Source: Streptomyces sp. NBC_00249
GTDB taxonomy: Bacteria; Actinomycetota; Actinomycetes; Streptomycetales; Streptomycetaceae
Direction: 5' to 3'
DNA length: 64,000 nt
Assembly: GCF_026342355.1 (NCBI RefSeq)
Contig: NZ_JAPEMV010000005.1
Coordinates: forward strand, 186,001-250,000
Positions 39,724 to 48,148 of the stretch are shown piece after piece. Within the stretch, counting starts at the first letter, position 1. Every line of letters starts with the position of its first letter. The translations under genes and the position numbers were made by a program. The notes below the pieces were generated by a model. It was not told the DNA's origin, did not search any database, and was given only the letters and a program-made list of their open reading frames with translations.

Positions 39724-40892
39724 CAGAGCATCGTGTCCTGGATGTCGAGGCCGAGGGCTCCCTGCCCGAAGAGGACGAGTGCCCGTTCGGGGTCGTTGGC
39801 GGCGTGGCCGCGGCCGGTGTGCACGTCGCGCCAGGCCCGCTGGACGAGGCCGGCGCCGGTGCGCATGGCGCTGCCGCCGGCGTTCTCCATCAGCAGGTCG
39901 ACGGCGGCGACGCAGCGTTCGGTGGCGAGGACCTGGTCGCGGCGGGCGCGGGTGCGCAGGGCGGTCGGCAGGGGTTCGCCGCGTTCGGCGAGGGCGTACA
40001 GGTCGGCGATGTTGCGCCGCAGCTGGAGCCAGGAGGCGTCGATGTCGCTGGCGGCGCGGGCGATGCGGACCTGGGCGAAGGGGTCCTCGGCGACCTGCTG
40101 GCCGTAGGAGATCCGGAAGCGCTCGCGGGTCGCGGCGACGTAGCCCTCGTAGGCGCCCTCGGCGATGCCGACGACGGGGGTGGAGATGGTGGTGGTGAAG
40201 ACGGAGGCGTACGGGAGCCGGTAGACGGGCTCGGGGTTGACGGCGTGGCCGGGGACCTGGAGGGCGGTGACCGGGCCGAAGCTGAGGGCGCGGTGGTCGG
40301 GGACGAAGACCGGGTCGACGACGATGTCGTTGGAGCCGGAGCCGCGCAGGCCGACGGTGTCCCAGACGTCGTCGATGCGGTACTGGGAGCGGGGGATCAG
40401 GAAGGTCCGCATGTCGACGGGCCGGCCCTCGGCGTCGGTGACGAGTCCGCCGAGCAGGGCCCAGTCGGCGTGGTCGCAGCCGGAGGAGAAGTGCCAGCGG
40501 CCGCTGAGGGTGAAGCCTCCGTCGACGGGGGTGACCTTGCCGGTGGGGGCGTACGAGGAGCAGATGCGGGTGTCGCGGTCGGCGCCCCAGACCTCCTCCT
40601 GGGCGCGGGGGTCGTAGAGGGCCACGTGCCAGGGGTGGACGCCGACGACGGAGGAGACCCAGCCGGTGGAGCCGCAGGCCTTGGCTATCTCCTTGACGGC
40701 GGCGTAGAAGACGGCGGGGTCCGCGGCGCGTCCGCCGTAGGCGCGGGGCTGGAGGAGGCGGAAGAAGCCGGTGTCCGTCAGTTCCTTGACGCTCGCTTCG
40801 GGGACCTTGCGCTGGGCCTCCGCCTCGGCGGCGCGTTCGCGCAGGGCCGGGGCGAGGGCGCGGACTGCGTCGAGGACGTCTTCGTCGCTCAT
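39723..40892 (-). CDS. hsaA: 3-HSA 4-hydroxylase, oxygenase component
   Basis: A 389-residue flavin-dependent group D monooxygenase with acyl-CoA dehydrogenase fold; it hydroxylates 3-HSA to 3,4-DHSA using reduced flavin from HsaB. FFRLLQPRAYGGRAADPAVFY, ACGSTGWVSSVVGVHPW, GRWHFSSGCDHADWALLGG and the C-terminal TGRGHAANDPERALVLFGQ are characteristic of HsaA/HpaH-type hydroxylases. First gene of the operon hsaA-D-C-B-kstD. ATG 40892 follows AAAGGGACACC. The IclR-type palindrome lies 76 bp upstream. Confidence 0.94.
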   Translation of the reverse strand: MSDEDVLDAVRALAPALRERAAEAEAQRKVPEASVKELTDTGFFRLLQPRAYGGRAADPAVFYAAVKEIAKACGSTGWVSSVVGVHPWHVALYDPRAQEEVWGADRDTRICSSYAPTGKVTPVDGGFTLSGRWHFSSGCDHADWALLGGLVTDAEGRPVDMRTFLIPRSQYRIDDVWDTVGLRGSGSNDIVVDPVFVPDHRALSFGPVTALQVPGHAVNPEPVYRLPYASVFTTTISTPVVGIAEGAYEGYVAATRERFRISYGQQVAEDPFAQVRIARAASDIDASWLQLRRNIADLYALAERGEPLPTALRTRARRDQVLATERCVAAVDLLMENAGGSAMRTGAGLVQRAWRDVHTGRGHAANDPERALVLFGQGALGLDIQDTML

Positions 40893-40965
40893 GGTGTCCC
40901 TTTCGGGGGGTGTCGGCTTCGGGGTGCGGTGAACGTACGCCCGGGGGTCCGGGGCGAGGAATGCG

Positions 40966-40988
40966 GCGTTCCCGCTGAGTGGGAACGC
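40966..40988. promoter_or_regulatory. Probable IclR operator, hsaA/iclR intergenic
   Basis: GCGTTCCC and GGGAACGC flank GCTGAGT. The 17-bp core TTCCCGCTGAGTGGGAA (40969-40985) differs by one base from the palindrome upstream of hsaE. It is 76 bp from the hsaA start and 145 bp from the divergent IclR start. Confidence 0.8.
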
Positions 40989-41133
40989 GGTCGGCGGGGT
41001 CGTTCCGGTCCGGCCGGAGGTCTCCATCCGACTATCAGGAGTATTACTGAATGAAATACATGCTTCCGGGTGCTTCCCTGCGCCCGGGGGCGCGTGGCAG
41101 GGTCGCCCCAACGCCTCACGCAGGGGGTTCCTC

Positions 41134-42003
41134 GTGCTCGACCAGGTCATGGAGACCGAGCCGGCGCCGCTGTCGCTGTTGGAGAAGGCCGCGAAAGTAC
41201 TGGGTGCCTTCGAAGGCGCGGAGCCACGGCTCTCGCTCACCGAAGTGGTGCGCCGCTCCGGCATCCCGCGCTCCTCCGCCCACCGGATCCTCGACCAGCT
41301 CGTGCAGTTGCGCTGGCTGGACCGGGAGGGCCGGGACTACCGCATGGGCATGCGGATGCTGGAGCTCGGCGCGCTCGCCTCCCACCACAACCGGCTGCGC
41401 CGCGCCGCCCTGCCGCTGCTGCACGCCCTGCACGAGCAGACGGGCCAGCTGGTGCACCTCTCCGTGCTGGACGGGGCCGAGGTGGTCTGCCTGGAGCGGA
41501 TCGGCGGCTCGGAGGCCACCACCGTGCCCTCCCGGGTCGGCGGCCGGATGCCCGCGTACTCCACGGCGAGCGGCAAGGCGATCCTCGCGTTCAGCGACCC
41601 GGACACCGTCGAGCGGGTCCTCGCGCAGGGGCTGCGCCCGCGCACGCCCCGGACCCTGGTCCGGCCGCTCGCGCTGCGCTCGGAGCTGGCCGCGACCCGC
41701 GAGCGCGGGATCGCCCACGACCGCGAGGAGAGCTTCCGCGGCATCTGCTGCGTCGCCGCGCCGCTGCGGGGCGCCGGGCGGGCGATCGCCGCGGTGTCGG
41801 TGTCGTCCTGCCGGGGCGAACGGGAACTGGCGCGCCTCGCGCCCGCCGTACTGGCCTGCGCGCGGGCGGTGTGGCGGGAGCTGTACGGGCCGGGGCGGGC
41901 GGGGCGGGCGGCGGGCGCGCCGCCGCAGGACCAGGAGCCGGCGGTGTCCGCGCGGGCGATGGACAACATGATGGGCTGGTTGCGGTTCAGCGAGTGGATG
42001 TAG
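41134..42003 (+). CDS. IclR-family regulator of steroid ring A/B operons
   Basis: A 289-residue IclR regulator. N-terminal winged HTH: LSLLEKAAKVLGAFEG, LSLTEVVRRSGIPRSSAHRILDQLVQLRWL (residues ~13-60). The C-terminal effector domain is typical: TGQLVHLSVLDGAEVVCLERIG, VGGRMPAYSTASGKAILAF, ERGIAHDREESFRGICCVAAPL. An unusual ~35-residue tail (GRAAGAPPQDQEPAVSARAM, then GWLRFSEWM) extends beyond the domain. GTG 41134; ATG 41149 possible. It is flanked by the two operons carrying its presumed operator. Mycobacteria use the TetR-type KstR for these genes, so this is a different control arrangement. Effector unknown, probably a pathway intermediate. Confidence 0.9.
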   Translation: MLDQVMETEPAPLSLLEKAAKVLGAFEGAEPRLSLTEVVRRSGIPRSSAHRILDQLVQLRWLDREGRDYRMGMRMLELGALASHHNRLRRAALPLLHALHEQTGQLVHLSVLDGAEVVCLERIGGSEATTVPSRVGGRMPAYSTASGKAILAFSDPDTVERVLAQGLRPRTPRTLVRPLALRSELAATRERGIAHDREESFRGICCVAAPLRGAGRAIAAVSVSSCRGERELARLAPAVLACARAVWRELYGPGRAGRAAGAPPQDQEPAVSARAMDNMMGWLRFSEWM

Positions 42004-42032
42004 CGGGTAGTCATCTGCCATCGCACGAGTGG

Positions 42033-42075
42033 GGCTCCGGGCCCGACCCCTCGCCAGGGGGCCGGGCCCGGAGCC
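42033..42075. terminator. Convergent terminator between iclR and kshB
   Basis: GGCTCCGGGCCC (42033-42044) pairs with GGGCCCGGAGCC (42064-42075) with further pairing inside, followed by TTTT on the plus strand. Confidence 0.88.
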
Positions 42076-42094
42076 TTTTCGCACCCCGCCGGCC

Positions 42095-43117
42095 TCACCC
42101 GTAGCTGAGGCGGACCCGGTCGGTCAGCGGGAGCGCCTGGCAGGCGAGGACGTACCCCTCGGCCAGGTCCTGGCCGTCCAGGACCTCGTTGCGGGCCATC
42201 GTGACCTCGCCCTCCACCACCCGGCAGCAGCAGGCGCTGCAGGCGCCCTCGCGGCAGGAGTACGGGGCCGCGACCCCGGCCGCGAGCAGGACGTCGAGCA
42301 GCGGGGTCCCCCGTTCCCAGGCGACGGTGTGGACGCTCCCGTCGAGTTCCACCTCGGCGAGGGCCCCGCCCCCGGCGGGAGGGACCGGCGCCGGGAGCCC
42401 GGCGGGGGCGAAGACGTCGCCGCTCAGCGAGAAGTAGCGCTCGCGGTGGATCCGGCCGCCCGGCGCCCCGGCCGCGCGCAGGGCGCTCTCGGCGGCGTCC
42501 ATCAGCGGGCCCGGCCCGCACAGCCAGGCGTCACGGCCGACGTACGGGGCCACGAGCGCCCCGAGCCGCCCGGCGGTCGGCAGCCCCTGGAGGCTCTCCA
42601 GCCAGTGCACGACGGCGAGCCGCCCGGGGTGCTCCTCGGCCAGGCCCCGCAGCTCGCCCCGGAAGATCACCGAGCCGGGGTCGCGGTTGGCGTACAGCAG
42701 CGCGACCCGCCCCCGCCCGGCCGCCAGGGCCGACTTCGCGAGGGAGAGCACGGGGGTGATCCCGCTGCCTCCCGCGACGAGCAGCAGGTCCCCGTCGAGG
42801 CCGCCGGGGCCGAGGGTGAAGGTGCCGGCGGGCGCCAGGACCTCCAGCTCGTCCCCGGCGGCCACCGTGTCGCAGACCCAGCCGGAGCCGCGCCCGCCGG
42901 GGACCCGTTTGACGGTGATGCGCATCGGCTCGCCGGTGTGCGGGGAGCTGGCCAGGGAGTAGCAGCGGGCCGCTCCGCCGGGTATCCGCAGGGTGAGGAA
43001 CTGGCCGGGGGCGTAGGGAAGTTCGGCGTCCAGAACCAGGGAGACGGCGTCCGCGGTCTCCTGGACCCGCTCCAGGACGCGGACCTTCAGCGGGCCGGGG
43101 CCCGCCTGCTCAGGCAT
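42095..43117 (-). CDS. kshB: 3-ketosteroid 9alpha-hydroxylase reductase
   Basis: A 340-residue iron-sulfur flavoprotein passing electrons from NADH to KshA. FAD motif RCYSLASSP, NAD-binding LLLVAGGSGITPVLSL and ACLCGPGPLMDAAESAL-like segment WLCGPGPLMDAAESAL. The C-terminal plant-type [2Fe-2S] domain has CREGACSAC plus the distal Cys in YVLACQAL. Domain order (FNR, then ferredoxin) and length fit KshB (~340-350). Its ATG overlaps the preceding small gene by 8 bp. Last gene of the hsaE operon. Confidence 0.92.
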   Translation of the reverse strand: MPEQAGPGPLKVRVLERVQETADAVSLVLDAELPYAPGQFLTLRIPGGAARCYSLASSPHTGEPMRITVKRVPGGRGSGWVCDTVAAGDELEVLAPAGTFTLGPGGLDGDLLLVAGGSGITPVLSLAKSALAAGRGRVALLYANRDPGSVIFRGELRGLAEEHPGRLAVVHWLESLQGLPTAGRLGALVAPYVGRDAWLCGPGPLMDAAESALRAAGAPGGRIHRERYFSLSGDVFAPAGLPAPVPPAGGGALAEVELDGSVHTVAWERGTPLLDVLLAAGVAAPYSCREGACSACCCRVVEGEVTMARNEVLDGQDLAEGYVLACQALPLTDRVRLSYG

Positions 43118-43340
43118 CGGCGGGCACCTCCAGGCGGCCCTCCCGGACGGCCGCCTCGATGCTGTCGCGCAGCGCCGCGCAGGAGCGGACGCGGGCGCTG
43201 AGCTCCCCGCGGGTGACGGCCTCGGCGATCCGGGGGCAGGCCGCGGCGGCCTCCGCGGTCCACTGGACCTGGGTGTGGGCGGGGCTGAACTTCTCGCAGA
43301 GCACCTGGTTTCCGCACACCCCGCAGGCGACGGGCCGCAT
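43110..43340 (-). CDS. Small Cys-containing protein between kshA and kshB
   Basis: A 76-residue protein I do not recognise. It begins MRPVACGVCGNQVLCEKFSP, with Cys6, Cys9 and Cys15, and later Cys35 and Cys54. Many Ala/Arg/Glu helix-forming residues follow. ATG shares a base with the kshA stop (TGATG) and its stop lies inside the kshB start region (8-bp overlap), so all three are translationally coupled. A CxxC site and this position suggest a metal-binding, electron-transfer or assembly role for the Rieske system, but that is inference. Confidence 0.75.
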   Translation of the reverse strand: MRPVACGVCGNQVLCEKFSPAHTQVQWTAEAAAACPRIAEAVTRGELSARVRSCAALRDSIEAAVREGRLEVPADA

Positions 43341-44476
43341 CACCGCTCCCCCGCCCGGCGGGCCAGGTTCTCGGCGACCTCGGCCTTCCAGGCGGCGGTG
43401 GCGCGGGTGGTGTCGATCTCGAACTCGAAGCGGCGGACCATCTCGTCCTTGACGTCGGCGGCGTCCACGTAGAACTGCTCGTACCAGCGGCGGAGCTGGT
43501 AGACGGGGCCGTCCTCCTCGGTGAGGAGGGGGTTGTCGATGCGGGTCTTGTTCTTCCAGATCTCCACGTCCTGCTCGAAGCCGACGGCGAGGCCCTCGGC
43601 GGTGAGGCGGGCGGCGTCGGCGGCCTGCGCGTCGCTCATGCCGGGGAGCTTCTTGACGATGGCCCCGTACATCAGGACGAAGCTGTTCTCGTCGACGGGG
43701 TAGTGACAGTTGATCAGGACGGATTCCATCTCCAGGCCGCCGCCGACGTCGCTCCACAGCCGGTCGATCATGTAGGAGGGGCCGTAGTAGGAGGCGTCGG
43801 AGCGCAGTCCGCCGCCGGTGGAGAGGGTGCCGAGGTCGATGTCGCCGCGCGGGGTGGACTCCATGTACTGGGTGGCGACGTGCCCGTCGAAGACGTTCTT
43901 GAAGTAGTGCGGGAAGGCGTAGTGCACGTAGTAGAAGTGGGCCATGTCGACGACGTTGTCGACGATCTCCCGGCAGTTGGAGTTCTCCACGCGCAGGGAG
44001 TTCCAGCTCCAGTCGCTCCACCCGTCGCTGCCGTAGCCCTCGATCTCGGGGACGGTGACCTCGGGGGGCGGCGGGTTGCCCTCGGGGTCGTGCCAGACGT
44101 AGAGCTGGCCGCTCTGTTCCAGGGAGGTCCAGGCGCGGGTCCTGGCGCGGGGCGGGACCCGGCGGGCGTAGGGGATGGCGGCGCAGCGGCCGTCGCCGGA
44201 CCAGCGCCAGTCGTGGAAGGGGCAGGCGACGGTGTCGCCCTTGACCGTGCCGTGGGCGAGGTTGCCGCCCATGTGGGGGCAGTAGGCGTTGAGGATGTGC
44301 AGCGCGGCGTCGTCCTCGCCCTGGAAGACGACCAGCCGGGTGCCGAAGGCCTCCACCTCGTGCGGGGCGCCGTCCTTGAAGGAGGCGGCGAGGCCGAGGC
44401 AGTGCCAGCCGCGCGCGAACCGGGCCGGTACGGTGCCCGCCTCGATGACTCGGGGGGATTCGTCGGTTGAGGTCAC
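43340..44476 (-). CDS. kshA: 3-ketosteroid 9alpha-hydroxylase, Rieske oxygenase
   Basis: A 378-residue oxygenase that 9alpha-hydroxylates androstenedione or androstadienedione; with KstD this opens ring B. The GTG at 44476 is chosen for the GGAGG nine bases upstream. Rieske ligands Cys66, His68, Cys85 and His88 (CPHMGG, CPFHDW). Mononuclear iron site Asp173, Asp177, His180, His185 in DNVVDMAHFYYVH. SSSxY-type KshA features YGPSYMIDRLWSDVGGG follow. Length fits KshA (~380-395). 53 bp after hsaF. Confidence 0.93.
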   Translation of the reverse strand: MTSTDESPRVIEAGTVPARFARGWHCLGLAASFKDGAPHEVEAFGTRLVVFQGEDDAALHILNAYCPHMGGNLAHGTVKGDTVACPFHDWRWSGDGRCAAIPYARRVPPRARTRAWTSLEQSGQLYVWHDPEGNPPPPEVTVPEIEGYGSDGWSDWSWNSLRVENSNCREIVDNVVDMAHFYYVHYAFPHYFKNVFDGHVATQYMESTPRGDIDLGTLSTGGGLRSDASYYGPSYMIDRLWSDVGGGLEMESVLINCHYPVDENSFVLMYGAIVKKLPGMSDAQAADAARLTAEGLAVGFEQDVEIWKNKTRIDNPLLTEEDGPVYQLRRWYEQFYVDAADVKDEMVRRFEFEIDTTRATAAWKAEVAENLARRAGER

Positions 44477-44529
44477 GGGGTGGCCCTCCACTTCGTTGTG
44501 GTGTGGTGCGGGGGCAGGGGGCGGTGTGG

Positions 44530-45564
44530 TCAGCGCTCGCCGGCGAGTTCGACGGCGATGTCGATGAGCTGGTCCTCCTGGCCGCCGACGAGGCGGCGTT
44601 CGCCCGCGCGCAGCAGGATCTGCGCGCCGGAGACCCCGTAGCGCTCGGCCTGGCGGTAGGCGTGCTTGAGGAAGCTGGAGTAGACGCCGGCGTGGCCCAT
44701 GAGCAGGGACATCCGGTCGAGGCGGCACTCCTCGTCCATGACGGGCGCCACCACGTCCTCGGCGGCGTCGATGATCGTGAGGACGTCGATGCCGGTACGG
44801 ATGCCCATCCGCTCGCAGACGGCGGCGAAGGCCTCGACGGGCGTGTTGCCGGCGCCCGCGCCGAGGCGGCGGGTGGAGCCGTCGATCTGGAGGGCGCCCG
44901 CGCGGACGGCGGCGACCGAATTGCCGACGCCGAGGCCGAGGTTCTCGTGGCCGTGGAAGCCGACCTGCGCGTCGTCGCCCAGCTCGGCGACGAGCGCCGC
45001 GACCCGGTCGGTGACCTGGTCCATGACGAGGGCGCCCGCGGAGTCGACGACGTAGACGCACTGGCAGCCGGCGTCGGCCATGATCCGGGCCTGGCGGGCG
45101 AGGTTCTCGGGGCTCGTGGCGTGCGACATCATCAGGAAGCCGACGGTCTCCAGGCCCATCTCGCGGGCGAGGCCGAAGTGCTGGACGGAGATGTCGGCCT
45201 CCGTGCAGTGGGTGGCGATCCGGCAGATCTGCCCGCCGCCCGCGTGCGCGGCGCGGATGTCGTCCTTCACGCCCAGCCCCGGCAGCATCAGGAAGGCGAT
45301 CTTCGCGTTCCGCGCCGTCTCGGCGGCGGCCTTGATGAGTTCCTGCTCGGGGGTCTTGGAGAAGCCGTAGGTGAAGGAGGAGCCGCCGAGTCCGTCGCCG
45401 TGGGCGACCTCGATGACGGGGACGCCCGCGCCGTCGAGGGCGGTCACCACCGACCGGACGTCCTCGGCCGTGAACTGGTGGCGTACGGCGTGCGAGCCGT
45501 CCCGCAGGGAGGAGTCGGTGATCCGGATGTCGAGGGTGTCCGAGTACGTCGCCTTCGTGCTCAC
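44530..45564 (-). CDS. hsaF: 4-hydroxy-2-oxohexanoate aldolase
   Basis: A 344-residue DmpG/BphI/HsaF aldolase splitting 4-hydroxy-2-oxohexanoate to pyruvate and propanal, which is channelled to HsaG. N-terminal [18 protein letters not shown] with catalytic Arg21 and metal ligand Asp22; His/Mn site [11 protein letters not shown]-terminal communication domain ([20 protein letters not shown]). Overlaps hsaG by four bases, as expected for the tight aldolase-dehydrogenase complex. Confidence 0.95.
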   Translation of the reverse strand: MSTKATYSDTLDIRITDSSLRDGSHAVRHQFTAEDVRSVVTALDGAGVPVIEVAHGDGLGGSSFTYGFSKTPEQELIKAAAETARNAKIAFLMLPGLGVKDDIRAAHAGGGQICRIATHCTEADISVQHFGLAREMGLETVGFLMMSHATSPENLARQARIMADAGCQCVYVVDSAGALVMDQVTDRVAALVAELGDDAQVGFHGHENLGLGVGNSVAAVRAGALQIDGSTRRLGAGAGNTPVEAFAAVCERMGIRTGIDVLTIIDAAEDVVAPVMDEECRLDRMSLLMGHAGVYSSFLKHAYRQAERYGVSGAQILLRAGERRLVGGQEDQLIDIAVELAGER

Positions 45565-46454
45565 GCGGTGATCCCCTTCGCGAACTCCTCGCCGACCTTG
45601 GTGGCGGCGGCGGTCATGATGTCGAGGTTTCCGGCGTAGGGCGGCAGGTAGTCGCCCGCGCCCTCCACCTCCAGGAAGATCGCGACCCGGGCCGTGCCGC
45701 CGCTCAGCGGGGAGGGGTCGTCGAACTGCGGCTCGGCGCGCAGCCGGTAGCCGGGGACGTAGGAGGCGACGTCCTCGACGACCTGCTTGACGGAGCGGGT
45801 GACCGCCTCGCGGTCGGCGTCCTCGGGGATCGCGCAGAAGACGGTGTCGCGCATGATGACCGGCGGGTCTGCCGGGTTGAGGATGATGACGGCCTTGCCG
45901 CGGGCGGCGCCGCCGATCTCCTCGATGCCGCGGGCGGTGGTGCGGGTGAACTCGTCGATGTTGGCGCGGGTCCCGGGGCCGGCCGAGACGGAGGCGACCG
46001 AGGCGACGATCTCGGCGTAGGCGACGGGCACCACGCGGGAGACGGCGTAGACCATGGGGATGGTGGCCTGGCCGCCGCAGGTGATCATGTTGACGTTGGC
46101 CCGGTCGAGGTGGGCGGTGAGGTTCGCGGGCGGGACGACGGCGGGGCCGACTGCGGCCGGGGTCAGGTCGACGGCCTTGATGCCGAGTTCGGCGTAGCGC
46201 GGGGCGTTGGCCCGGTGCACGGATGCGGAGGTCGCCTCGAAGACCAGGTCGGGGAGTTCACCGCGGGCCAGGAGCCGGTCGACGCCCTCGTGGGAGGCGT
46301 CGAGTCCGGCGCGGCGGGCGCGGGCCAGGCCCTCGCTGTCGGGGTCGACCCCGATCATCCAGCGGGGCTCGATGTGCGGGGAACGCAGGAGCTTGTGGAG
46401 CAGGTCGGTGCCGATGTTGCCGGAGCCGACGATGGCGGCGGTGGCTTTCTTCAT
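45561..46454 (-). CDS. hsaG: Acylating propanal/acetaldehyde dehydrogenase
   Basis: A 297-residue DmpF/BphJ/HsaG enzyme oxidising propanal to propionyl-CoA with NAD and CoA. Rossmann motif [17 protein letters not shown] and catalytic Cys126 in [28 protein letters not shown] and [16 protein letters not shown] near the C-terminus are typical. Partner of HsaF; 57 bp downstream of hsaE. Confidence 0.95.
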   Translation of the reverse strand: MKKATAAIVGSGNIGTDLLHKLLRSPHIEPRWMIGVDPDSEGLARARRAGLDASHEGVDRLLARGELPDLVFEATSASVHRANAPRYAELGIKAVDLTPAAVGPAVVPPANLTAHLDRANVNMITCGGQATIPMVYAVSRVVPVAYAEIVASVASVSAGPGTRANIDEFTRTTARGIEEIGGAARGKAVIILNPADPPVIMRDTVFCAIPEDADREAVTRSVKQVVEDVASYVPGYRLRAEPQFDDPSPLSGGTARVAIFLEVEGAGDYLPPYAGNLDIMTAAATKVGEEFAKGITA

Positions 46455-46511
46455 GCGGTACTCCCGTACGGGGCCTGGGTCGCGGGCTTCACGGCCGGGT
46501 GGCCGGGCGGC

Positions 46512-47294
46512 TCAGGCGAAGGTGAGGGACACGGAGCCGAGCCCGGTGAACTCGGCGGTGTAGGTCCGGCCGGCGGACACGTCCACGGCGCGGGTGCAGG
46601 ACCCGGGCAGGATCAGGTGCCCCTTGCGCAGCGGGACGCCGAAGCGGGCGACGGTGCGGGCCAGCCAGGCGACGGAGGTGGCGGGGTCGCCGAGGACGGC
46701 GTCGGAGCGGCCTTCGGCGAGGGTGTTGCCGCCGCTGCCGAGGCGGGCCTCGATGGCCTTCAGGTCCAGCTCGCGGGGGTCGCGGCCCTCGCCGACGGCG
46801 TAGCCGGCGGAGGAGGCGTTGTCGGCGATGGTGTCGGCGATGGTGATGCGCCAGTCCGCGATGCGGCTGTCGATCAGCTCCAGGGCGGGGACGACCCGTT
46901 CGGTGGCGGCCAGGACGTCGGCCTCGGTGCAGCCCTCGCCGGGCAGGTCGGCGCCGAGGACGAAGCCGACCTCCACCTCGACGCGGGGCGCGCAGTACGC
47001 GGCCGCCCGCACGGGGGTGTCGGGGCGCAGCTCCATGGCGTCGAGGAGGTGGCCGTAGTCGGGTTCGTCGACGCCCATCATGGCCTGCATGACGGGCGAG
47101 GACAGGCCGACCTTGTGCCCGGTGACGCAGGCGCCGTCCCCGGTGCGCCGACGGATGCCCAGGAGCTGGATCTCGTACGCGTCCTGCGTGCCGATCCCCT
47201 CGAACAGCTCGGTCAGCGGCGGTACGGGGGCCCGCTCCCGCTCCGCCGTGCGCAGCAGCTCGGCGGCCTCGCGCCGGAGCCGGTCGTTCAGCAT
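46512..47294 (-). CDS. hsaE: 2-hydroxyhexa-2,4-dienoate hydratase
   Basis: A 260-residue MhpD/HsaE hydratase adding water to the dienoate released by HsaD. DAYEIQLLGIRRRTGDGACVTGHKVGLSS, DYGHLLDAMELRPD, PRVEVEVGFVLGADLPG (acidic metal ligands) and LELIDSRIADWRI are signature segments. First gene of the operon hsaE-G-F-kshA-ORF-kshB. ATG 47294; the IclR-type palindrome ends 75 bp upstream. Confidence 0.94.
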   Translation of the reverse strand: MLNDRLRREAAELLRTAERERAPVPPLTELFEGIGTQDAYEIQLLGIRRRTGDGACVTGHKVGLSSPVMQAMMGVDEPDYGHLLDAMELRPDTPVRAAAYCAPRVEVEVGFVLGADLPGEGCTEADVLAATERVVPALELIDSRIADWRITIADTIADNASSAGYAVGEGRDPRELDLKAIEARLGSGGNTLAEGRSDAVLGDPATSVAWLARTVARFGVPLRKGHLILPGSCTRAVDVSAGRTYTAEFTGLGSVSLTFA

Positions 47295-47369
47295 GGGGGT
47301 CCTCCCGGCCGCGGTGGTGTGTGGTGCCGCAGACGGTAGGCGGGGGGCGGTCGCGGGCGGGAGGGCGTG

Positions 47370-47386
47370 TTCCCGCTGAGCGGGAA
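47370..47386. promoter_or_regulatory. Probable IclR operator upstream of hsaE
   Basis: TTCCCGCTGAGCGGGAA is a perfect palindrome with a TGA centre. It shares 16 of 17 bases with the site upstream of hsaA and has almost the same distance to the start codon (75 against 76 bp). Confidence 0.82.
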
Positions 47387-47392
47387 AGACTG

Positions 47393-47422
47393 CGGGCCGG
47401 GCCCCCGCGGGGGCCCGGCCCG
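47393..47422. terminator. Terminator after DUF4360 gene
   Basis: A perfect 30-bp palindrome: 14-bp arm CGGGCCGGGCCCCC, centre GC, and its complement. It lies 22 bp past the minus-strand stop at 47445 and insulates the hsaE promoter. Confidence 0.85.
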
Positions 47423-47444
47423 TACGTGCCGCCGCGCTTCGCCG

Positions 47445-48113
47445 TTACGTCCTCGGGGCCGGGCAGACCTGCCAGGCGATGTGGTAGAGGGTGCTGACGC
47501 TGGCGTCGGTGGAGTCCATGGCCATGAAGCTGGTGGACGTCTGGGGGTTGGAGGTGCCGGCGTTCACGCGCAGCTCGGTGTTGATGTTGAAGTTGCGCTT
47601 CTCCCCGCAGGGCGCCCAGACCAGGTCGGCGTACTCGGTCCTGTCGGTGGACTGCCAGTTGTCGTTGAGGGGCCCGTTGAACTGGTGGGTGCGCTGGGAG
47701 GTCTGCGGCATGCCCTGGAAGTAGTAGTTGGCCCGTTCCACGCCGCTCGCGCCGGGCTGGAGGAAGGCGAAGCCGCGGTAGTCGGCCTGGACGATCGCGT
47801 AGGTGAAGCCGGAGGGCACGTGGACCTTGAGGTTGAGCTGGCAGTTCTTGCGGAAGGCGGTGGGCGGGGCGCCGGGGCCGACCTGGGCCATGTACTCGCT
47901 GTAGGTGACGGTGAAGGCGGTGTTGTCGGGGGCCACGGCGACCTGGGCGGTGCCCTCGCGGCAGCCCGAGCCGTTCACGGTGGCGAGTTCGATCACGATC
48001 TTGTCGGGCGGGACGGTGATCTGCGGGGCGGTGGCCTGCGCCGGGGCGGCGGTGGCGATCAGGGCGGCGGCCGCGCCGCTGACGAGCAGGGTGCGGGACA
48101 GGGGACGAGACAT
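47445..48113 (-). CDS. Secreted DUF4360 protein, copy A
   Basis: A 222-residue exported protein. Signal peptide SRTLLVSGAAAALIATAAPAQA, then a DUF4360 domain: VNGSGCREGTAQVAVAPDN, AFRKNCQLNLKVHVP, FTYAIVQADYRGFAFLQPGA, ANYYFQG and ending WQVCPAPRT. Six Cys in the mature part could pair. Function of the family is unknown; fungal and actinobacterial members are secreted. ATG 48113. It lies 35 bp downstream of its paralogue, so they are probably co-transcribed. Confidence 0.88.
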   Translation of the reverse strand: MSRPLSRTLLVSGAAAALIATAAPAQATAPQITVPPDKIVIELATVNGSGCREGTAQVAVAPDNTAFTVTYSEYMAQVGPGAPPTAFRKNCQLNLKVHVPSGFTYAIVQADYRGFAFLQPGASGVERANYYFQGMPQTSQRTHQFNGPLNDNWQSTDRTEYADLVWAPCGEKRNFNINTELRVNAGTSNPQTSTSFMAMDSTDASVSTLYHIAWQVCPAPRT

Positions 48114-48148
48114 CGTTGTCACTCCTTCTGTGTACGCGCGGTGCGCTG

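Noticed and set aside
40893-41133. KstR (KstR1)-type operator in the hsaA promoter
   Set aside because: I looked for the mycobacterial TnnAACnnGTTnnA pattern and found none; the IclR-type palindrome is the only clear dyad.
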